64,000 nucleotides of DNA from Eurosta solidaginis (Eukaryota > Arthropoda > Insecta > Diptera > Tephritidae): NCBI RefSeq assembly GCF_040869045.1, contig NC_090319.1:384229601-384293600 (forward strand), written 5' to 3'. The number at the start of each line of letters is the position of its first letter. Positions within the stretch are counted from its first letter, which is position 1. Below the pieces are notes generated by a model. It ran no database searches. It was not told where the DNA came from and saw nothing but the letters and a program-made list of their open reading frames with translations. A program made the position numbers and the translations under genes. Shown piece after piece: positions 1 to 9,743 of this stretch.

Positions 1-84
1 TTACCGTCGTAACGATAAACAGCTGATTACGTTAGGGATACGGATACAGCGATACGACATACGGCACCAATGACTCCGGCTTTA
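1..84. repeat. Dispersed repeat cut by the window edge (copy 1)
   Basis: These bases recur with few changes at 20982-21065, with the same start (TTACCGTCGTAACGATAAAC) and the same end (CCAATGACTC then GCTTTA). No coding potential is visible. Related wording occurs inside the elements at 31354-33381 and 45535-45915, so this looks like one end of a MITE family. The left part lies outside the window. Confidence 0.6.
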
Positions 85-1156
85 ATCCGAAAACGGTAGT
101 TAAAATTTTGGGTAAAAGTGTAGTTGAGGGGTCGACCGCTAATGCGCTACCACAAATATCCAGAGAGGTGTCAAACGACGCGTCTTGACATCAGTATTAA
201 TAATCCGAAGGCGGAAAATAAAAATTTTAACTCGTTAAAAAGATATTAACAAAAAACCGAAAAATTACCCAATGGTCCTCGGAAACCGGTGGTGCGATCA
301 ATAATATTTTTGCATAGACCACCTTTCTGCATTGGCGGCCTCTGGCCGCGCTTATAAGAAATTACCCAGGATGGGTCCAAACCGGTTTGGACACCAAAAC
401 TATATCCCCGAAAAACACATATGTTCACAATTTGTTTTGTGGGTACCACAACCACTTGAAAATCTCCAACCTAAACTACAAATATCTCCCGACAGAGATA
501 ATTTTTTTCTTTTCCGCCATTGGATTGTTGTTGTCGTGGTCAATACGAGTCTTTTAACACTTCTCTCAATACTTTTTGTCCCTGTGAAGCAATATTTGCA
601 AGAGAAATTGAAACTTTTCATTTGGTTGTTATAATTATGTTGTACACAGAATGTATACAAAGGGATTTTTAATTTTGTGTTATATAAATTTGTGTTATAA
701 AAATTGATCGGTTTTTCGGAAATAACTTTTGACAGAAATACAATTTTGAATTTCCGCTTTCGGATTCGTGGTCCTGGGTCCTTTGGTCGAGTTTTAGCAG
801 TTGTGAGCTAAAGTAAAGAATTACCATTTTGTGATATCTTGCGTAAAACCCGAACAATATCCCGTTCGGGGCATTAATAGCGAAACAATTCACCATGTTC
901 ATCTTGCCATTCACCATATCCATCTCGCTATTCACCAAAATGTCTGTCCTAAATGAATGGAGTGGTAGATCGAAAGATAGCCCTGCAAAAATTGTTGGAT
1001 TACGTGTTCCATTTTCTTCATGTTGGAGTACTCCAACAATAGTCCTTTGCAATGCGTTTGGGGCCCACCATCAGCCGATCATTGCTCGTTTTTTAACGAC
1101 CGTGATCACGACACGATGACGATCGAACAGAGTTGCCAAAAGTAAAATATTGCATA
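85..1156. other. Intergenic stretch without a recognised feature
   Basis: Only short frames on both strands, with no recognisable protein family. A few imperfect ATTCACCAT-type repeats lie around 890-940. I see no RNA gene or element ends here. Confidence 0.5.
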
Positions 1157-1164
1157 CAAATAAC

Positions 1165-1743
1165 CAGGGTTGCATCTTAACGTTAAGCTAATCGTTTATC
1201 AAAAAATTTCCACCGTTTCCGTTGAAACACTTCGAAATATTATCGATAAAGAAATTATCAAGATAAATTGTATCTCGTTTTTAACCGAAACGAAAAGCTT
1301 TCGTTAACGTTAAAAACGTGATACTTTATGTTTGAATTGTGCTGGCAATGCTATAGCCATGGTGAAGCCGTAAGGTGGTAACAGCGAGCGGACATACACA
1401 CACAAACTCCATGTAGTTTGTTTGTGTAATTCGTTGGTAGTAATGTCAAAAATACTCTGAGAAATGTTCGTACTGTCAAAATTCATGAGAAAAGTTGCGA
1501 TCAGCTTGGCTAATGCTTTCACCTTTAATGACTCCGCCACCAATCAGCTTTGCCAGCATAGTTTGAAATTAATAATCAACATAAACGATTTGATTTCGTT
1601 TTGATATGGCAGAAAACGAACCGAAATCATTTTGTTAATTTGACGTTCTTAACGTTAATAAACGAAACGAAATGACTTTGTTTCGTTCATTAACGTTAAT
1701 TATCGTAACGAAATGATATCGGTTCGTTGGTTAAGCGTGCCTG
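1165..1743 (-). mobile_element. Non-autonomous hAT-type element (MITE), copy 1
   Basis: The ends read CAGGGTTGCATCTTAACG and, on the other strand, CAGGCACGCTTAACC, an imperfect terminal inverted repeat starting with CAGG as in many hAT elements. The flanking 8 bases CAAATAAC at 1157-1164 are repeated exactly at 1744-1751, an 8-bp target duplication typical of hAT insertion. The interior is rich in AACGTTAA and TTTCGTT words. A 77-codon frame (1310-1543, -) is shared with the copy at 27570-28160 but resembles no transposase, so the element is non-autonomous. Confidence 0.85.
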
Positions 1744-1868
1744 CAAATAACTGATAATAAAATTTTACTATGGCAACTCAGATAAAATGCAACCGCGCAC
1801 TGCTTTTATGTATACATACTATAGTAAAGAGAAATATTAGTTTCTTTATTCACGCAAATGCTATATAA

Positions 1869-2629
1869 TAGCCGTTTTTTTTTACGCGCGTATACGTTTC
1901 GTTTGTGCGTGAAAAAAAAGCCTATCCTCGCTTAGATAATGCTTAGGAGACATTGTAAATTTTACCAAGTAGCGCAACTAACAGCTGATCGGTGAAAATT
2001 CGCACATTCACACGCACAGTTCTCGACTCAGTTTCAAAAAAAAAACTTTAGATAATTTAATTCAATTTTTAAAGTGAGATAATCCTTGCCAATTAATGTA
2101 TACAGAATATATATGGCGTTTTTGTTGTTATTAAAACAATAGTTTTATTTATATTAAAGCTTTTATCATTTTTTTTTTTTAACTTTGAAAAAACTCCGAA
2201 CACCACTCCTTCATTATATGACATTCGACTGCCTAGTCCACTGCCTTCCACTCTATTCGCAACATAACCTCTACTTAAGCTGCCAAACTATATAGTAAAC
2301 AATGCCCATCTAGCGGCTGTGGTTACACAACTAGCTACAGCAACAGGGTCTACCGAAAAGCGGAGACACAACGCTCTGATGGCCATAGAGTATAACATAT
2401 AGCTGAATAAGTTGCGATGAATTGTGGACACACATAGAATACATAGAATTAGTGTAGAGGGTGAAAAAAAGACACATATTTCAGTTACATCTAAGTATAA
2501 TGCGTATTGAAATTTAGTAGGACAAAATTTATGCGCAGCAATTTCACAGGTGTATTTAAAGTTTGTCGCTTAGCAGTACATATATAGTTTAAGCATAAAC
2601 GGATATACGCGTGTTAAAAAACACGGCTA
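1869..2629 (-). mobile_element. TIR element with AGCCGTGTTTTTT ends, copy 1
   Basis: The left end (TAGCCGTTTTTTTTTACGCG) is the reverse complement of the right end (CGCGTGTTAAAAAACACGGC, then TA), with similarity for about 40 bases. ATATAA flanks both sides (1863-1868 and 2630-2635), a likely 6-bp target duplication. A second, differently damaged copy spans 47144-48348 in the opposite orientation. No transposase frame is seen, so this is a MITE-like element of unassigned superfamily. A 354-bp segment (1951-2304) is absent from the second copy. Confidence 0.75.
1951..2304. mobile_element. 354-bp insertion with CATTGT/ACAATG ends inside the TIR element
   Basis: The copy at 47144-48348 shows the empty site as an uninterrupted GGAGACCCATCT (reverse strand). 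Here the same bases are split into GGAGA and CCCATCT around this segment. It starts CATTGTAAATTTTACC and ends GTAAACAATG, giving a short inverted terminus. No target duplication is visible, so either the insertion type leaves none or the other copy lost the piece by precise deletion. Confidence 0.55.
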
Positions 2630-2739
2630 ATATAAGAATATTCGTAGTATAAAATATAAAAGTTGTATTGCCCCTCTTCATTTACTTTCATTTTAAATTA
2701 AATTCACTCCGATAATTCTTTCCGACACAATTCCTCTTT

Positions 2740-2995
2740 AGTGCTTTGGTATATGATCCTTTGTGGGTGCTCCATGGAGTACTACAGTGAAAGTACTTTG
2801 GAAAGTACTCTCACGTATGTACTCTATGGAATACTCACAAAAAAAGCGAGAGTGGGATCACCTACTCCTTTCCTAGGACTTTGCAATGTTAATTGGAGCA
2901 CATTTTTTGTATGAATACAGATTAGTTTTGGGACACACCTATACTCCTAAAGGAGTATTGCTCACACTATTTATGGAGTATTCGCGTTTTTTGAA
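2740..2995. repeat. Repeat rich in GGAGTA/AGTACT words
   Basis: Variants of GGAGTACT, AAGTACTTT and TGGAGTATTC recur on both strands between about 2765 and 2990, with many short inverted pairs. It probably represents a decayed foldback or MITE, but no clean ends were found. Confidence 0.4.
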
Positions 2996-3466
2996 GGGAT
3001 AAGACAATATTTGCCGTCATCCGGTGGCAAAATCCTGAGCCAGATAAATAATTTTGCATGTAAATGCAACAACAACGATTTGATCCAGATAAATCCAGAC
3101 AGAAGTCTGGTTAAATTTGTGAGCCAGATATAGGCCCCTATTATGAGCATTATTCGATCTTCGATCTTCGCTGGCTATCGAACATCGAAAATCGAATTTG
3201 AAATTGGTATTATGACAACTCATCTCTGTCGAAATTTTCGTTGTGTATCTAATTTTCAAGCGAATAGAAATTTGTAGTCGATGCTGTATCGAATAGAAAA
3301 AGAATTGTTTAAAATGTAAGTTTTTGTATTTATGTTCTACTTTTTTACTACCTACTTGTAATTTTAAACTATTTGAATTAATTGATGATTTAGCGACCTT
3401 TATATTCTAATATATGTTTTTTGCTGGCTCAAGGTCCAAATTAAAACACAAACGTTTCGTCTTTTT

Positions 3467-3510
3467 TGTCAATATATTTCGGTTACACTTCGGTAACCAT
3501 CCTCAGGACA
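3467..3510 (-). ncRNA. Hammerhead-ribozyme-like motif in the Penelope 3' tail (copy A)
   Basis: Exact inverted counterpart of the motif at 5903-5946. On the - strand it reads TGTC, CTGAGGA, GGTTAC-loop-GTAACC, GAAA, TATATT, GACA. It sits about 60 bases from the outer 3' tip of the element. Because both copies carry it facing outwards, each end of the composite could be cut in its own transcript. Confidence 0.7.
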
Positions 3511-3727
3511 CTATTAACAATATAAAAACATCACAATATAAAACAATGTACAATATAAAAAATTTTTGTAAACAAAAAATCACATACATGATAAATATCC
3601 GATCCGTCTAATGTGTCTACTGTTGTCGCTTGCTCTCTAACAAATGCCTGTACAAATGTGCGCTGTGGTCTATGTCCGTTTTATAATTCATTCGTATGTT
3701 TGTAGGTACGTTGATTATGTGAAGCAT

Positions 3728-5064
3728 TTACAATGTAAAACGTTTACCGTAGTGTTGTTCTTGTTCAAGTATAGTTGCTCTGTCAAAGTTAGGAGAATGC
3801 CCGGTGCTTTTACAGTGGGACATAAGGGCTGTTTTATGAAAGTTTGTGTTGTGGAACTGTTTGTAGTCAGACTTGTGTTGTGACAGTCTGGTTTTTAACT
3901 TTCCCTTTGTTGTACCCACATATATGCTATTACATGGCTCATCTGTTTTACCGTTACATGGAATTTTGTAAACAACGTTACTTTTTTCGGGTGTTGGAAT
4001 TCTCTGTTTAGTTCTATTAAATATATTCTTTAAAGTATTAATTGGTTTATGAGCTATTCTCACTTTTCCTTTATTATAACAATCAGATCTCGCTACACGT
4101 TCTGACAATTCAGGTACATATGTTAATGATTTGAATATTTTCGCTCTTTCTGAGTTATTTTGATGGGTTTTTGTTGCAGATCGCCTTAATAGAGAATTTA
4201 TAACCGATTTCGGAAAATCATTGTCTTTTAGTAATGATCTTATTTCTGTTTTTATCTCTTTGTGGTATATTTCGTCAGATGTTTGTAGCATTCGATGTAT
4301 ACAGGCCCTTGCTGTATTCATTATCATCGTTTTGGGGTGCTTTGAATTGAAGCTGATGATTCGTCCAGATGCGGTTGGCTTTTGATACCACTTTAATTTT
4401 AATTGATTTTGTCTTCTAATGATTATTGAATCCAGATAAGCTAATTTTCCGTTTTCTTCTAGCTCTATCGTGAACTTTATATGCTTGTCAAACGAATTTA
4501 GTGCGCTCAGTGTGTCTTGTACTTCATTTTCGTTAACTATGGCAAATAAGTCGTCAACATATTTTGTCAGTAGTCTTGGGGGACGTCGTAATCCTGTTAT
4601 CGTTTTTTCTAAGAGTTCCTCCATTATGATATCTGCAATCACTGGGGATGTTGGTGATCCCATTGGTAGTCCTTTTAGCTGCGTGTATACCACATCGTTA
4701 AATTTAAAATACCTATTTTCCTGAATACAAAATGTTACAATTTCCATAAATATTTGTTTTGGTATTTTGGTGTGTTCCTTTATCGTTGACCATTTATTTC
4801 GAATTACATCTAATGCCAGCTGTATTGGTATGCTGGGAAAAAGTGAAACCACATCAAAGGAGACAAGTTTTTCGTCGTCACAAATTAGCGTGTTATTAAT
4901 CCGTTCTTTAAATTCCATTGTATTTTTAACACTATAGACTGACTTTGAAGTTACATTTTTCAATATGTCGACGATGTATTTGCATAAGCTGTAAGATGGC
5001 GATCCGACAGCTGAGCAAATTGGTCTGAGTGGTGTTCCTGTTTTGTGTATTTTTGGCAGACCGT
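3728..5064 (-). pseudogene. Penelope-like reverse transcriptase with GIY-YIG endonuclease, 5'-truncated
   Basis: This open frame encodes about 445 residues of a Penelope-type polyprotein. It starts abruptly at NYGLPKIHKTG, the conserved RT finger motif, followed by RPICS, SFDVVSLFPSIP, GLPMGSPTSP and the catalytic YVDDLFAI (near 4549-4561). The GIY-YIG nuclease follows: VVYKIPC, IYVGTTKG, then RLSQHKSDYK, ending at a stop at 3728-3730. Upstream of 5064 the frame runs by chance through antisense copy B (to 5179), so the N-terminal third of the real protein is missing. The RT and nuclease cores present look intact, but without the N-terminus the copy is probably dead. Confidence 0.85.
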
Positions 5065-5685
5065 AATTCAAAGCACCCCAAAACGATGATAATGAATACA
5101 GCAAGGGCCTGTATACATCGAATGCTACAAACATCTGACGAAATATACCACAAAGAGATAAAAACAGAAATAAGATCATTACTAAAAGACAATGATTTTC
5201 CGAAATCGGTTATAAATTCTCTATTAAGGCGATCTGCAACAAAAACCCATCAAAATAACTCAGAAAGGGTGAAAATATTCAAATCATTAACATATGTACC
5301 TGAATTGTCAGAACGTGTAGCGAGATCTGATTGTTATAATAAAGGAAAAGTGAGAATAGCTCATAAACCAATTAATACTTTAAAGAATATATTTAATAGA
5401 ACTAAACAGAGAATTCCAACACCCGAAAAAAGTAACGTTGTTTACAAAATTCCATGTAACGGTAAAACAGATGAGCCATGTAATAGCATATATGTGGGTA
5501 CAACAAAAGGATAGTTAAAAACCAGACTGTCACAACACAAGTCTGACTACAAACAGTCCCACAACACAAACTTTCATAAAACAGCCCTTATGTCCCACTG
5601 TAAAAGCACCGGGCATTCTCCTAACTTTGACAGAGCAACTATACTTGAACAAGAACAACACTACGGTAAACGTTTTACATTGTAA
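5065..5685 (+). pseudogene. Penelope copy B: RT thumb and GIY-YIG remnant with a nonsense codon
   Basis: It starts inside the region after the RT catalytic motif (NSKHPKTMIMNTARAC) and runs through the linker into the GIY-YIG domain. A TAG at 5512-5514 stands where copy A has AAG (Lys), straight after IYVGTTKG. Downstream codons continue in frame to a stop at 5683-5685, matching the end of copy A. A few other substitutions, such as CAGTCC for CAGTTC, separate the two copies. It lacks the RT catalytic site. Confidence 0.8.
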
Positions 5686-5902
5686 ATGCTTCACATAATC
5701 AACGTACCTACAAACATACGAATGAATTATAAAACGGACATAGACCACAGCGCACATTTGTACAGGCATTTGTTAGAGAGCAAGCGACAACAGTAGACAC
5801 ATTAGACGGATCGGATATTTATCATGTATGTGATTTTTTGTTTACAAAAATTTTTTATATTGTACATTGTTTTATATTGTGATGTTTTTATATTGTTAAT
5901 AG

Positions 5903-5946
5903 TGTCCTGAGGATGGTTACCGAAGTGTAACCGAAATATATTGACA
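5903..5946 (+). ncRNA. Hammerhead-ribozyme-like motif in the Penelope 3' tail (copy B)
   Basis: Order seen: TGTC, CTGAGGA (5907-5913), a stem GGTTAC/GTAACC with a 6-base loop (5915-5932), GAAA (5933-5936), TATATT, then GACA (5943-5946). GACA pairs with the opening TGTC. This matches the hammerhead core CUGANGA...GAAA, with stem I outside, stem II in the middle and a tiny stem III of about two A-U pairs; predicted cleavage follows 5942. Hammerheads with very short stem III are known from Penelope-like elements. Activity is inferred from layout only. Confidence 0.7.
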
Positions 5947-6149
5947 AAAAAGACGAAACGTTTGTGTTTTAATTTGGACCTTGAGCCAGCAAAAAACATA
6001 TATTTGAATTAATTTTATATAGGTCCAAGGTCGTGAGTACAAAGCAACAGCTTGAAAGATTGGTTTCAATTATGTAGCAAAGGAACTTGCACATTATAGA
6101 AATGCAACTTTGCTTGATGCAGCTCAGCCTCCTCGTAATTCAATTTTAT

Positions 6150-6565
6150 TCATCTTTCACAAATAAAATTTTCCAAGACATTGAACACCTTTGATAGCAC
6201 CACAGACACAGTCGGCTGGGCAAGTCCGAGTGCATTTTCGTTTCCAACACTCAGTTGGAGAACTGTTGCCAAAATTAAAAAATATTAGGAATAGACTCGG
6301 CTCTTATGCATTCCTGCAGCAGTTCATCTGTACTGGACAACAAGTCCATGAACGCTTCTTTGGTCAGTCTGAAATTTTGAATAAATCTATAAACAAAACT
6401 TATAATTTCAACAATTTAACAACTTATTTAGAAAGCTACACTTACGTGGTGGAATTCACTTCCAAAAGATTTGAACCATCTTACCCGTCTCCTACTTCTG
6501 GCTAGCTCCAGTAAGCTTTCCTCTTCATCTGACGAATCATCAAACCACAATTCCGTTGTAGTCAT
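6150..6565 (-). pseudogene. PIF/Harbinger transposase N-terminal remnant
   Basis: An ATG at 6565-6563 opens an acidic then basic start (MTTTELWFDDSSDEEES..., then a LARSRRR block) that runs 40 codons to 6446. It stops at a good splice donor, CAC|GTAAGTG. After an apparent intron, the same strand gives FRLTKEAFMDLL near 6380, and after a frame break LGLAQPTVSVVLSKVFNVLE near 6200-6240. This is the order seen in Harbinger transposases: a phenylalanine-rich start, then the helix pair before the catalytic core. The DDE core is absent because the Penelope insertion and decay removed it. Not functional. Confidence 0.65.
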
Positions 6566-6794
6566 ACTTTTATTTTTAATATTTGCATTTAATAACTAGT
6601 TCTGCTTTTGTTTATTTATTCTATTTTATTTCACAGAGTATTGGAAATGTGCTATTGTGAACTTTTGAATTTATCGAAATTCACAATAATGCTTGCCTTC
6701 ATCGAACGCGCGTCGTAATACCGAATGAAAATTCGTTCGATCAGCTCTTTCGACCACAGTCGAAGATCGAATTTGTCTCATAATAGGGGCCATA

Positions 6795-7428
6795 ATTACT
6801 TCTTATTGGTTTGGCAAGGCTACCTTTAATAAACCTACTTTTTCAAAAATAGATGTCGCTGCTTAGCCGTTCGCCGTATGAGTTAAATGAAAAACAGCGG
6901 CGACATCTGCCTATCACATTTCACGTGTGCGAAAATTTCACGACATCTGCTTCTCAAGTCTCTCAATGATCGAGATCATTCCCGTGAGAATTGAGCGTGA
7001 GCCGGAGCTGTAAAACTCACTGGAAGACGGGAAATGTCTTTGTAAGTAACAAAACTAATGTGGTGAAAAAGCAATGTTTTTTTTTATTTAACCCCTAACC
7101 GCAGCTTGCTTCTGTGGCTATTTCATTTTTGACGTTTTGTTATGTCGACTTTTCTGTCCACGAATATCCAGAATTCGTATTTATGTAAAAAGTAAAGAAC
7201 ATCCAATTGTTATAAAAAGTGCTGTAGATAAATTTAATAATCGCGTTATTTAATATAGAGAAAACGACCCAAGTTAGCTTTCCAGACGAAAATTTCACAA
7301 AAGAGAGCTTTGAATGCTGGAAAAAGAAAAATAAATTTAGGACACAAGAACGGCGTGGTTTGATGAACACCATTTATGCTTGTAGCTGTGTCGCTTAACA
7401 AAGCAACAGCGTGTGAACGGTGTTTGTC
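6795..7428 (+). other. 5' flank and leader of the DNAJC14-like gene
   Basis: No element ends are seen after the Harbinger repeat. A short inverted pair, AGATGTCGCTG (6851-6861) against CAGCGGCGACATCT (6894-6907), lies at the left side. The region just before the ATG at 7429 is free of upstream ATGs in the last 50 bases. The transcription start cannot be placed from sequence alone. Confidence 0.4.
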
Positions 7429-9743
7429 ATGTCCACGCATAATGGCGCTCACAACGAGGATGCATTCCTCGCTCTGCCCGTCGGAGTTGAGGCCATGCCG
7501 CAGTTGTTATCCCAGCACCGTATTAGCGCTTCAACCCTTCCCACACAAACTCTGCTAATGGGCACACCATATATATCACCGCAAGCACAGCCCCAACAAC
7601 AACAGCAGCCACCCGCACCGCCACCACCTGCAATTCACCAACATTATAATGAATATTATTACAACACGTACGCAACACAACCGGGACATCCAGAGACATA
7701 TTCTGTGTTGCCAGTAGGTCATGGAAATTTTCTGAAAGTATATCACTGCCAGGAAAACGCTACCGCTGTTGCTGCTGCTGTCGGAATGTCTAATGAAACC
7801 AATGCTTTATATCACGCCCAAACCCAATCACAACAATTTCATCATCAAACACAACCAACGTATCATATGCGCAAACCGCAATCACAACCACCACAATACT
7901 TCAATAGTTATGAACTATTTTCAAGCAATACTCTAATGTCCACTCCCGACAACCAAACAACACTCGGGCGTACTGACATGAAAACATCAGCGCCTCATAT
8001 GTCACCGCAAGCGCCTATCCTAATGTTGAATAATCACGAAGAACCACTGATGCAGCAAACTTCGAACACGACACCAACTACAAATATGATTATAAATAAA
8101 CTGGTCAGCAATTGGTCTCCCAATGTAACAGGTGCACCAATACAACAACTACCAATGCAAACACCAACAGTATTGTTTAGCCCCGAGCCATCATCTAATT
8201 TTATCAAAGGACCAGAAGGTTCTAATATGCTTACAACAACCAATGATGCACATTTCACTGCTGAACTGTTAGCTTCAAGCACAGTGAGTGCTGCAACAAA
8301 TCTTACTCAAACTATGCCAGTATTGCCTGCAACACAAAAGCCGCCCATAGTCATGTCATCTAGTAAAGACCAAAATGAATGCAAAGAGACAGCGACTGAT
8401 GTCGCAAATACATCAATTAATGTCACCTTAATAGTACCAACGCCAACAACACATTTGAATACAACTCCAGAAGGCAAGAAACGTATTGTTGCAGAAGTAA
8501 AACCAATGCGTATGTCCTATTCAGATGTTTTAAGCAAAATGAATAATCAACAATTAGATAGCACACAATTTATTAATAATAGTATCAATAATGCATCTGG
8601 TAAAAATGGAAAAACTTCAGTGGGGGAAAGGAAAGTTGAAAAGAATGTCGCCGAAAATGGGCATTACAGTGGCGTCTCACGTAGACCGATGTCGATGGTG
8701 GATGAAGGTAGCGCATTGGGGCGCGCAGGTAAAAAATCGCCAATACATGAAAATAAAGAGAATATTCAACAACTGCAGACTGGTATAAAAAACAACAAGC
8801 GCTCCAACAACAGCGTTAACATCAATTCTACAAGCTGTACTCAACTGAAGCAGGGTCAAAAGAGTAACCAAAAATCAAATATTGCTGATAATGGTATTAA
8901 TAAAGCTAACAACGTCAATAGTAATGGTGGTAAAAAACGCATCAATAATAAACGCGGCGATATTGACATAAATAAAAATGAAATGAATTCCGCAAAAAGT
9001 CCAAAATCGAACATTGACAAAGATTTTAATGGTTACTATAATATTGCAGCAAAAACTAATGCTAGCGATGAACGTGGATCTAGAGCAACAAATAATGTTG
9101 GTTTTGTGCCCATATCTGTCAACAACAGCAATAGCTCATCATCGACAACAACAGCACGCAAATCCAACAAATCTGCATCTTCATTTAACACGACTACTAG
9201 CAACACTTCAACAACTTTCAATACAAATCAGTCACGCACACGGTATAATAATACTAACACAAATTCCTCCTATTCCTATTCCTCGAAACGTAGCAAAAAT
9301 GCTCACACATCCTACGGCAACATGTCTGCTGCCTCATCGAATAGAAACTATGAATTAGCAAAAAAGTTTTTACGCGCTTGGCTGGAATATACTATAATGG
9401 CATTGACATGGCTATTCTATTTAATATATGATATTGTGGTGCTAGGTTGTAGTGTTGCCTATGATCGTTTGTTGCATGCGTGTGAATGTGGTATTATGTA
9501 TGCCCATCAATTGCGTAAAGATTTTAAACAGAACTCGAATAAACCAGGTATTTGGTTGAAGAATTATTGGCGGAAATTTGATGCACGTTTCAAAAAAAAT
9601 TCGCAATGGGCTTTCTGGCGGCGTTTCTATCAGAAAAAACCGCCTGAGCCAACAACGGAAAATATGAAAAATGGACGACTGCCTCAGACGGGTGAAGAAG
9701 CTATGTATTTGCTACTTAATTGTAAAGGAAAAGATGCGTATAG
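7429..9743 (+). CDS. DNAJC14: DNAJC14-like exon 1: low-complexity N-terminus and membrane segment
   Basis: Encodes residues 1-771 plus two bases of codon 772. Most of it is polar low-complexity sequence ([12 protein letters not shown] near the start, then Asn/Ser/Thr runs). Near residue 645 it becomes a conserved block: [11 protein letters not shown], then about 25 hydrophobic residues, then a Trp- and basic-rich linker ([15 protein letters not shown]) leading into the J domain. The donor ATAG|GTAGGT falls one base before an in-frame TAG, so without splicing the protein would stop here. Confidence 0.88.

Larger units (their letters stand above)
3409..6004. mobile_element. Head-to-head pair of 5'-truncated Penelope-like elements
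   Basis: Copy A (-, 5064 down to 3409) and copy B (+, 5065 to 6004) meet 5' end to 5' end. Their shared 3' parts form a perfect-register inverted repeat of about 940 bp (3409-4348 against 5065-6004; paired coordinates sum to 9413), while 4349-5064 is present in copy A only. Both copies end in the same outward tail with a hammerhead-like fold. TTTGAATTAATT at 3372-3383 and 6003-6014 may be the target duplication. Inverted and partial pairs are a known habit of Penelope elements. The arms are close to identical, so the insertion is fairly young. Confidence 0.85.
3133..6791 (-). mobile_element. Harbinger-like DNA transposon, split by Penelope copies
   Basis: The left end reads GGCCCCTATTATGAG and the right end is its reverse complement. 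Both are flanked by ATA (3130-3132 and 6792-6794), a 3-bp target duplication as made by PIF/Harbinger elements. Next to each end are further similar words (GATCTTCGAT, AGATCGAATT). The right part carries a decayed transposase on the - strand. The Penelope pair at 3409-6004 is inserted inside, so the Harbinger element is older. Confidence 0.75.

Noticed and set aside
7420..7428. Upstream GTG start for the DNAJC14-like protein
   Set aside because: Nuclear fly genes start at ATG; the first in-frame ATG at 7429 is suitable.
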